From JBFGCA01 sp041567315 (GTDB taxonomy: Bacteria > Acidobacteriota > Thermoanaerobaculia > Multivoradales > JAHEKO01), in NCBI GenBank assembly GCA_041567315.1, contig JBFGCA010000007.1, positions 6,435 through 70,434 of the forward strand: a stretch of DNA of 64,000 nt, written 5' to 3'. Below are positions 58,218 to 64,000 of this stretch, in pieces (within the stretch, counting starts at the first letter, position 1; every line of letters starts with the position of its first letter). The notes under the pieces were generated by a model. It searched no databases. It was not told the DNA's origin and worked only from the letters and a program-made list of their open reading frames with translations. Made by a program: the position numbers and the translations under genes.

Positions 58218-58361
58218 CGGCGGCGCACCGGCACGGGCTGCGCGACCGCCGCGTCAGCCCACGCATCCGACTCCGCGCCGGCCGATGGTGGTTGCGGCGC
58301 GCGGCGAAGGCGCGGCCGCTCGTCCCGCGTCGAGGCGAGACTGTCCGCGGCCTTGCCGCTG

Positions 58362-59792
58362 CTAGCCGACCGGCCGGGAGGCCGCCTGCCGGGCGGCCGG
58401 GGGCTCCAGCACCCGGACGGCGAGCCAGCGGCCGAAGCCCTCGTCCAGGGTTTCCCACGGGCGGTCCAGGTGGCTGCGGAGCAGCTCGCCGTCGATTCGG
58501 TCGCCGGCGGCGACGGCGCCCAGGAACGAGCGGAAGCCGGCGGCCAGCGCCGGGTCCCGGCCGTCCAGGAAATAGCGCACCCAAAAGGCGCTCGCAGCGT
58601 AGTGCAGTGATCTAGAGCCGGGCGCGTAGAACTCCTCCGGCGGCATCTCGACGAGGGTCTGGAGCGAGGGCAGGGTGCGGCGTTCGAGCTCGCGCTGGAG
58701 CCGGCCCGCCTCGGCCATCGCGCCGCTCCGCGACCACGAGCCGCCGTCGGTCCAGGAGCGGCCACCGAGGGTCCCCGGGAGCAGCGTGCCGTCGGCCGCC
58801 ACCCGCGAGCCGCCGAGGTCGTCGGCCAGGCCCTCGGCGAGCCACAGCGGCAAGGCCGGACCCAGACCTCGCCGGCTGAGCAGGTGGGTCAGCTCGTGGA
58901 CGAGGACGGACACCACTTCGTCGGCCGTCCGGCCATCGGCGTGGAGGGCCACGAAGCCGGGCCCGGCGAAGCCGACGGACTGTTCCGGGTGCGGGAGACT
59001 CGACCCCTGCCGATAGGTCCTGAAGGCGCCGTAGTCGGCGAACAGAAGCACCACCTCCTGGGCCTCGCCGAGCAGCCGCAGCCCGTAGCGCTCGCGGAAG
59101 ACGGTCTCGAGCCCCGCCACCACCCGGTCGCAGAGCGCGATCAGCCTGGCGTCCTCGACGTCGGTGTAGAGCCGGTAGGGCCCCAGCCAACCGATCCGCT
59201 CGCGGTCGGCGAGCAGGGCGCGGCCGGCGGCCAGCCGGTCGGGGTCCGGTGGCCGCCCGGGCAGCGGCAGCACCGGCTCCGGCGCGCTCCCCAGCATCGG
59301 CGTCGATGGATCGTCGTAGTCCGGCAGCGACGCCCAGCCCACCACGTCGCCGCGCCGCAACCGGTACCAGTCGCCCTTGCGCTCGAGCAGCGGCAGGTTG
59401 GCGATGACCTCGACCTCGTGCACCACCGGCGCGCCGGGGTCGGGGGCCGCGAGCAGCGGCGTGCCCTCGCTCACCCATACCCAGGGGCGGGCGTCGAGCC
59501 GCTCGTAGTCGATGACCCACTCGACCTCCGGGGCCGTGGCTTCGGGTCTCCGGCGGCGCGCTTCGAGCGCGTCCGCCGCCGAGCCCCCGGCTCCGTTCGA
59601 TCCGCGTCGAGCCGCCTCTCGCGCGTCCACTTGGTAGAAGTCGCGGAAGCGCTCCGCCAGCGGACCCACCAGCGGCCAGTCCTGGGCGCGCTCGAGGACG
59701 GGGGCGTCCGGATGCCGGGTCAGCCAGGCGTAGGCGCCGAAGAGGGCGAGGAGGAGCAGGACCGGCAGCCGCAGGAGGAGCTCGCGGACCAC
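58362..59792 (-). CDS. Membrane-anchored zinc metalloprotease with SH3-like domain
   Basis: A 476-residue putative peptidase. N-terminal anchor helix (about 5-23), a low-complexity linker, then an SH3b-like module (about 106-155, EGTPLLAAPDPGAPVV, LPLLERKGDWYRLRRGDVVGWAS). The catalytic domain has HELTH (299-303) with the third ligand Glu320 in WLAEGLADDLGG, a gluzincin 'peptidase MA-like' arrangement. The substrate is unknown; the SH3b module suggests cell-wall location. It lies 7 bases downstream of the MoeB-rhodanese gene and is probably co-transcribed. Confidence 0.82.
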   Translation of the reverse strand: MVRELLLRLPVLLLLALFGAYAWLTRHPDAPVLERAQDWPLVGPLAERFRDFYQVDAREAARRGSNGAGGSAADALEARRRRPEATAPEVEWVIDYERLDARPWVWVSEGTPLLAAPDPGAPVVHEVEVIANLPLLERKGDWYRLRRGDVVGWASLPDYDDPSTPMLGSAPEPVLPLPGRPPDPDRLAAGRALLADRERIGWLGPYRLYTDVEDARLIALCDRVVAGLETVFRERYGLRLLGEAQEVVLLFADYGAFRTYRQGSSLPHPEQSVGFAGPGFVALHADGRTADEVVSVLVHELTHLLSRRGLGPALPLWLAEGLADDLGGSRVAADGTLLPGTLGGRSWTDGGSWSRSGAMAEAGRLQRELERRTLPSLQTLVEMPPEEFYAPGSRSLHYAASAFWVRYFLDGRDPALAAGFRSFLGAVAAGDRIDGELLRSHLDRPWETLDEGFGRWLAVRVLEPPAARQAASRPVG

Positions 59793-59799
59793 CGTGGCC

Positions 59800-60993
59800 T
59801 CAGTAGCGTGGGACCGACGGGTCGACCTCTCGGCTCCAGGCGTCGATGCCGCCGGCCAGGTTGCGGGCGCGGTCGAAGCCCTGGCGCCGCAGGAAGCCCA
59901 CGGCCTGGGAAGAGCGCACCCCGGTGTGGCAGTAGGCGACGATCTCGGCAGCCGGGTCGAGCTCGCCGTAGCGCCGGGCCAGCTCCTGGACCGGGATGAG
60001 CGTCGAGCCGTCCAGCCGGCAGATCGCCTGCTCGGCGAAGGTGCGGACGTCGAGCAGGGTGAGCGGCCGGCCGCGGTCGAGCCAGGCCTTGAGCCGGGCG
60101 GGCGTCACGTGGAAGCCCGGCTCCTCCTCTTCGGCCGCCGCCGCGCCGTCGCCGCACAGCGCCTCGTAGTCCACCAGCCCCGTCTGGGTCGGCTGCGCCG
60201 AGCAGACCGGACAGTCGGGGCTCTTCTCCAGCCGCAGCTCGCGGAAACTGGGCGCCAGCGCGTCGAAGATCAGGAAGCGGCCGACCAGCGGCTCGCCCGC
60301 GCCCAGGATGAGCTTGATCGCCTCGCTGGCCTGCAGGCTGCCGATGATCCCCGGCAGCACGCCGAGCACCCCGGCCTCGGCGCACGACGGCACCAGCCCG
60401 GGCGGCGGCGGCTCCGGGAACAGACAGCGGTAGCAGGGACCGCGCGCCCCCCAGAAGACCGCCACCTGGCCCTCGAACCGGAAGATCGCCCCGTAGACGT
60501 CGGGCTTGCCGGTCAGCACGCAGGCGTCGTTGACCAGATAGCGGGTGGCGAAGTTGTCGCTGCCGTCGACCACCAGGTCGTAGCCGGCGAACAGCTCGAG
60601 CGCGTTGGAGGAGTCGAGCCGCGAGGCGTGGGGCACCACCTCGATCAGCGGGTTGATCTCACCCAGCCGCTCGACCGCCGCCTCCAGCTTGGGCCGCCCC
60701 ACGTCGGTGCTCCGGTACAGCACCTGCCGCTGCAGATTGCTCTCGTCCACCCGGTCGAACTCGACCAACCCCAGCCGGCCCACTCCCGCCGCCGCCAGGT
60801 AGAGGCTGACCGGCGACCCCAGCCCCCCCGCCCCGACCACCAGCACGCGCGCCGCCTTGAGCTTCTCCTGCCCCTCGCGCCCGACCTCGGGGATCACCAG
60901 GTGGCGGCCGTAGCGGCGCAGCTCGGCAGCGGTGAGCGCGCCGAGCCCCGAGCCGGCAGCCGGTCCGGGGGCCAGGCGCTCGGAGACGCTCAC
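59800..60993 (-). CDS. MoeB/ThiF-type adenylyltransferase with C-terminal rhodanese domain
   Basis: A 397-residue MoeBR/Uba4-like enzyme. E1-like domain (about 20-265): RYGRHLVIPEVGREGQEKL, nucleotide loop VVGAGGLGSPVSLYLAAAGVG, NLQRQVLY, DGSDNFATRYLVNDAC, zinc Cys pairs CYRC and CPVC. Rhodanese domain (about 295-395): TLLDVRTFAEQAICRLDGSTLIP and active Cys in AYCHTGVRSSQAVGFL. It adenylates and sulfurates the C-terminal GG of MoaD/ThiS-type carriers. GTG start overlapping the JAMM gene stop (GTGA), so the two are made together. Confidence 0.92.
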   Translation of the reverse strand: MSVSERLAPGPAAGSGLGALTAAELRRYGRHLVIPEVGREGQEKLKAARVLVVGAGGLGSPVSLYLAAAGVGRLGLVEFDRVDESNLQRQVLYRSTDVGRPKLEAAVERLGEINPLIEVVPHASRLDSSNALELFAGYDLVVDGSDNFATRYLVNDACVLTGKPDVYGAIFRFEGQVAVFWGARGPCYRCLFPEPPPPGLVPSCAEAGVLGVLPGIIGSLQASEAIKLILGAGEPLVGRFLIFDALAPSFRELRLEKSPDCPVCSAQPTQTGLVDYEALCGDGAAAAEEEEPGFHVTPARLKAWLDRGRPLTLLDVRTFAEQAICRLDGSTLIPVQELARRYGELDPAAEIVAYCHTGVRSSQAVGFLRRQGFDRARNLAGGIDAWSREVDPSVPRY

Positions 60994-61481
60994 GGCGCAC
61001 GTCCTTCGAGCAGGCTCGCTCGCACCACCGGGGGCCTGCGCCGCGAATCGGGGAGATCCAACGGACCGGCCGCGACCAGCGGCTCTTCCACGAAGCAACC
61101 AGCCGCCTCGTCGAGCAACCAGCAGCGCCGCTCGAGCACCGCGCCGCCGTCCACCGAGAGGATCAGGTAGCGGGTGTCGGGCCAGGCGTCGCGCAAGTCG
61201 ACGCCGCTCGGGCGGGCGGCACCGCAGGGGTGCGAGTGGTAGTAGCCCACCACCTCGAGACCTCGCCGTCGGGCTTCCTGGTGGGCCGTGAGGAGCGACT
61301 CGGGGCGGATGGCGTAGTGGCCCAGCGGGCTCGGGTGGACATTCTCCGCCGGGGTCACCGCCTTCACCCGCCGTCCGCCACCCGCCACCGTGCGGCCGGT
61401 GAGGATGCCGCAGCACTCCCGCGGAAACGCCTTCAGAGCGTGCCGTTCAATCTCGTCCAGGGCCCGAGCTGGGATCTCCAC
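60990..61481 (-). CDS. JAMM/MPN+ metalloprotease (M67 family)
   Basis: A 163-residue JAMM protease. The zinc motif is complete: Glu22 in FPRECCGILTGR, and HSHP-x(7)-S-x-x-D as YHSHPCGAARPSGVDLRDAW (His82, His84, Ser92, Asp95). Bacterial members of this M67 group are encoded with MoeB/ThiF-like enzymes and trim extra residues after the GG of sulfur-carrier proteins (Mec+/QbsD type). The GTG at 61481 begins the family N-terminus (VEIPARALDEIERHA). It is translationally coupled to the MoeB-rhodanese gene. Confidence 0.9.
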   Translation of the reverse strand: MEIPARALDEIERHALKAFPRECCGILTGRTVAGGGRRVKAVTPAENVHPSPLGHYAIRPESLLTAHQEARRRGLEVVGYYHSHPCGAARPSGVDLRDAWPDTRYLILSVDGGAVLERRCWLLDEAAGCFVEEPLVAAGPLDLPDSRRRPPVVRASLLEGRAP

Positions 61482-61661
61482 GTGGCGCAGTATACGGCTG
61501 GCGCTGGCCGTGGGCCTGACGCATGACGCCGCGCGATCACCGCGTGCCCCCGGGACGGCGGCTGGGTCTCCCGGCGGCGCCGGCGCTTCAACCCGCATGT
61601 TTCCGTCTGGGGTCGTTGATGGCTCGATCTCGGAGTCGAGTCAGAGGGAGGTCGTTGTTGG

Positions 61662-61702
61662 GCATCGCCCCTCAGGCGCTTCGCGCTGATTAGGGGCGAT
61701 GC
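61662..61702. terminator. strong hairpin between the JAMM and rhomboid genes
   Basis: GCATCGCCCCT (61662-61672) pairs perfectly with AGGGGCGATGC (61692-61702); the loop itself holds GCGC-TTC-GCGC. There is no T-run on either side. It lies 85 bases past the rhomboid stop on the minus strand, so it could be its terminator or a REP-like hairpin. The rest of the 305-base gap 61482-61786 shows nothing else I recognise. Confidence 0.5.
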
Positions 61703-61786
61703 AGGGCAGAGGGCGCCGGCTTCGGCGGGAGACCCACCCGCCGGACAGCCCCCCACCCGGATGGATCGACAGGGTCCTCCCCAAAG

Positions 61787-62641
61787 TCAGATCGGGACCG
61801 GGGCGATCAGGGAGAGGACGATGGCGACGAGGGAGAGCACGAGGCCGACGAGGGCGCCCAGCAGGTGGTCGGTCTTTTCGGGCAGCAGGGGGTTGAGCCA
61901 GCGGGCCATGAGGTAGCCGCCGACGAAGCCGCCGAGGTGGGCGAAGTTGTCGACCCCCCACATGATGAAGCCGAACAGGAAGAGGATCAGCGCCCAGGTC
62001 CAGGCCTGCTGGCCGACGGCGGCGCCGCCGCCGGCGCGCCGGCCGTAGAGGACCAGCGCCCCGAGCAGCCCGAAGATCGAGGCCGAGGCGCCGATGGTGA
62101 GCTGCGCCCCGCGCAGCGGGCCGGGCATGAAGCCCAGATAGCGCCCCGCCAGGCTGCTCAGGAGAAAGCCGCAGACGCCGGCGACGAGGTAGATCAGCAC
62201 CATCCGGCCCGGCCCGTAGATGCGGGCGGTGGCGGGGGCCAGGTTCCGCACCCACAGCATGTTGAAGAGGATGTGGAGCAGCCCGCCGTGGAGCCAGGAG
62301 GCCGACAGCACCGTCCACCAGCGGTCCAGCACGAAGACCGGCACGTTGCCGCTGGCCCCGAAGCGCAACAGGCTCTGGTGGCTGGGCGCCAGCATCCCGA
62401 GCACCCCGCCCATCCGGATCCCCGAAGCGTCGACCGCCAGGGTGGCGACGTAGAGCACCGCGCAGGCGCCGATGATGAGCTGGACGAAGCCCAGGTCCTG
62501 GCCCGCCGCCTGGAGCAGCCGCGAGAAGCCGAACAGCCCGGGGTAGCGCCGGCCGCAATGGGGGCAGACGGTCTGGCTCACGCCGACCAGCCGGCCGCAC
62601 GAGGGGCAGACCGCGGAGCCGCTGCGCTGCCGGCCCAGCAC
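61787..62641 (-). CDS. Rhomboid intramembrane serine protease with N-terminal zinc ribbon
   Basis: A 284-residue rhomboid. Residues 12-31 hold two CxxC pairs (CPSCG, CPHCG), a zinc ribbon fused to the N-terminus. Six or more helices follow with LHGGLLHILFNMLW (the HxxxN motif), catalytic Ser in IGASASIFGLLGA (GxSx) and catalytic His in VDNFAHLGGFVGGYL. The active-site dyad is intact. GTG start directly after the xseB stop. The substrate is unknown. Confidence 0.9.
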   Translation of the reverse strand: MLGRQRSGSAVCPSCGRLVGVSQTVCPHCGRRYPGLFGFSRLLQAAGQDLGFVQLIIGACAVLYVATLAVDASGIRMGGVLGMLAPSHQSLLRFGASGNVPVFVLDRWWTVLSASWLHGGLLHILFNMLWVRNLAPATARIYGPGRMVLIYLVAGVCGFLLSSLAGRYLGFMPGPLRGAQLTIGASASIFGLLGALVLYGRRAGGGAAVGQQAWTWALILFLFGFIMWGVDNFAHLGGFVGGYLMARWLNPLLPEKTDHLLGALVGLVLSLVAIVLSLIAPVPI

Positions 62642-62905
62642 CTAGTCCCCCTCCCCGCCGGCGTCGCCGCCCGCGGGGGTCTCGCCCTCGTCGAGCTGCT
62701 GGACGATCTGGGTCACTTCGACCTCGGCCTTGCGGATCTTGGTGCGGCAGGCCTCGAGCAGCCCGGTCGCCCGGCGTAGCTCGGCGGCCAGCTCGTCGAC
62801 GTCGATCTCCTCGTCCTCGATGCGCCGCAGGATCTCCTCGAGCTCGGCGATCGCCTCGCCGAACCGCAGCTCGTCGGCCGGCGGTTGTTGCCGTTCCTCG
62901 GTCAT
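62642..62905 (-). CDS. xseB: Exodeoxyribonuclease VII small subunit
   Basis: An 87-residue XseB: LRFGEAIAELEEILRRIEDEEIDVDELAAELRRATGLLEACRTKIRKAEVEVTQI is the full helical hairpin of the family, followed by a short acidic tail. It wraps the catalytic large subunit. ATG at 62905 overlaps the xseA stop (ATGA), the usual order xseA-xseB. Confidence 0.92.
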   Translation of the reverse strand: MTEERQQPPADELRFGEAIAELEEILRRIEDEEIDVDELAAELRRATGLLEACRTKIRKAEVEVTQIVQQLDEGETPAGGDAGGEGD

Positions 62906-64000
62906 GCGCCCTCCACGCGGCTGCGGACGGTGCCGGCCGCCAGCTCGGTCGTCAGCCGGTCTCCCGCTGCTACCTGCCCGGGCTGCCGCAGCAGGCGCCC
63001 GGCCGGGTCGCGGGTGATCGAGAACCCGCGCGCCAGGGTGCGCTGCGGCGCCAGCTCGCCGCACAGCCGGGTCCAGCCGTCGAGCCTCACCCCCCAGGCG
63101 CCCACCGCCGCCCGTCCCCGGCCGGCGATCGCCCGCCCCAGCCGCTCCGGGACGCCGCGGCGGCGCTCCAGCAGGCGCGGCGCGCCCTGCGCCAGGCGCC
63201 GGCTGAGGGCGGCGGCCGCCGCCACCCGCCCGCCGAGCAGCCGCCGGCCGGCCCGGCCGAGCGCGGCGCCCAGGTCCTCCAGCCGGGTGGCCGCCCCGGC
63301 CAGGCGGTAGCGGGCCAGGGCGACGCTCCGCTCGGCGCGGCGCAGCGCCTCGCGGCCGCGCTGGAGCGGCAGCGGGGCCGCCCTCCGCAGCGCCAGCCCG
63401 GCCTGGACGACCCGCCGGTCGGCCTCGCGCACCCGGCCGACCAGCAGCTCGGCCACCTTGGTCGGCGTCTTGAGCGCGGTGTGCGCCGCCAGGTCGGCGA
63501 TCGCCTGGTCGGTCTCGTGACCCAGCCCGGTGAGCACCGGCACCGGCGCCCGCGCCACCGCTTCGGCGATCCGCCGGCTGTCGAACACCGCCAGGTCGGC
63601 CCGCGAGCCGCCCCCCCGGATCAGGGCTACGCAGTCCACCCGGGCGCCGGCCAGGGCGGCGAGCGCCGAGGCCACCTCGCGCTCCGCCTCGCGCCCCTGG
63701 ACCGAGGCGTGGAGGAACAGCACCTGGAAGCCGTAGCCGCTCTCGCGCAGGGTGCTCAGGAAGTCGTGGTAGGCGGCGCTGCCCACCGAGGTGACGAGCG
63801 CGACGTCGAGCGGCAGCGGCGCCAGCGCGAGCAGCTTGTTGCGCTCCAGGAGGCCGGCGGCGGCGAGCGCCGCGAGCGTCTGCCGGCGGCGCTCGGCGAG
63901 CAGCCCGAGCGTGAAGGTGGGGTCGACCTCGCGGACGACGAGCTGGGTGCGGCCGAACGGCGGGTAGAAGTCGACGCCGCCGCGGCACCGGATCTCGAGC
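62902..64000 (-). CDS. xseA: Exodeoxyribonuclease VII large subunit, N-terminus beyond the window
   Basis: About 365 residues are visible; the frame is open through the right edge, so the OB-fold N-terminal domain start is missing. The visible part has DFYPPFGRTQLVVREVDPTFTLG, VALVTSVGSAAYHDFLSTL, the catalytic-domain ALIRGGGSRADLAVFD and TGLGHETDQAIADLAAHTALKTPTKVAE, then the long coiled-coil region and the C-terminal LARGFSITRDPAGRLLR. The motifs are standard for XseA. Confidence 0.92.
   Translation of the reverse strand, partial: LEIRCRGGVDFYPPFGRTQLVVREVDPTFTLGLLAERRRQTLAALAAAGLLERNKLLALAPLPLDVALVTSVGSAAYHDFLSTLRESGYGFQVLFLHASVQGREAEREVASALAALAGARVDCVALIRGGGSRADLAVFDSRRIAEAVARAPVPVLTGLGHETDQAIADLAAHTALKTPTKVAELLVGRVREADRRVVQAGLALRRAAPLPLQRGREALRRAERSVALARYRLAGAATRLEDLGAALGRAGRRLLGGRVAAAAALSRRLAQGAPRLLERRRGVPERLGRAIAGRGRAAVGAWGVRLDGWTRLCGELAPQRTLARGFSITRDPAGRLLRQPGQVAAGDRLTTELAAGTVRSRVEGA

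Overview
The window is 64 kb of very GC-rich bacterial chromosome, densely coded on both strands. It looks like a Gram-negative bacterium with an outer membrane: it has an LapA/LapB-type lipopolysaccharide regulator, lipoproteins and c-type cytochromes. The mix of multiheme lipoproteins, a heme-sensing histidine kinase, an SspB homologue, a leucine-degradation cluster and many two-domain fusions would fit an Acidobacteriota lineage (Thermoanaerobaculia-like). That placement is inference only; there is no rRNA or other strong taxonomic marker. I saw no tRNA, rRNA, CRISPR array or transposase gene.

Layout. 0-5.3 kb holds three toxin-antitoxin-type pairs (truncated antitoxin plus MazF; AbrB-like plus Doc; DUF4160 plus an HTH protein), a large secreted CocE-type hydrolase, HU and an acetyltransferase. 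5.4-15.1 kb is a metal and redox block: a nickel permease-like protein, HypB and HypA, a sigma-54 response regulator with a heme-binding sensor kinase, an SRPBCC protein, a P460-like/multiheme cytochrome lipoprotein, and a peroxiredoxin-like gene whose reading frame contains an in-frame TGA that I read as selenocysteine. 15.1-33 kb is mostly housekeeping and secreted proteins: Mth938-like, ketopantoate reductase-like, BNR propeller, DUF3592, SspB, NUDIX-MBL fusion, aminotransferase, nitrilase, CAP lipoprotein, methyltransferase, uridine kinase, S10 peptidase and MutM. 33.4-48.3 kb carries a spore-photoproduct-lyase-like radical SAM protein, HolA, a LapA-LapB fusion, a DksA-type zinc-finger protein, RlmH, phosphomannomutase, a YugP-type protease, an ECF sigma/anti-sigma pair, thymidine kinase, an A-type Fe-S carrier and YgfZ. 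48.7-57.2 kb has hydrolases and a leucine/isovalerate-type catabolic cluster (acyl-CoA carboxylase beta, HMG-CoA-lyase-like protein with a membrane tail, a histone-fold-like membrane protein, enoyl-CoA hydratase). 57.5-64 kb has a MoaD-MoaE fusion, a metalloprotease, a MoeB-rhodanese plus JAMM protease pair, a rhomboid protease, and xseB/xseA running off the edge.

Intergenic DNA is rich in dispersed repeats. One family of about 170 bp has imperfect terminal inverted repeats and an internal 11-bp-stem hairpin. It occurs six times between 27 and 57.5 kb, mostly in divergent promoter regions. A second, MITE-like family has 19-23 bp inverted termini ending in CTAG (three copies). Two shorter repeat types occur twice each.

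At least nine genes have a -10-like hexamer 6-10 bases before the start codon, most of them without a ribosome-binding site. This suggests that leaderless transcription is common here. Many gene pairs overlap by the 4-base ATGA/GTGA pattern.
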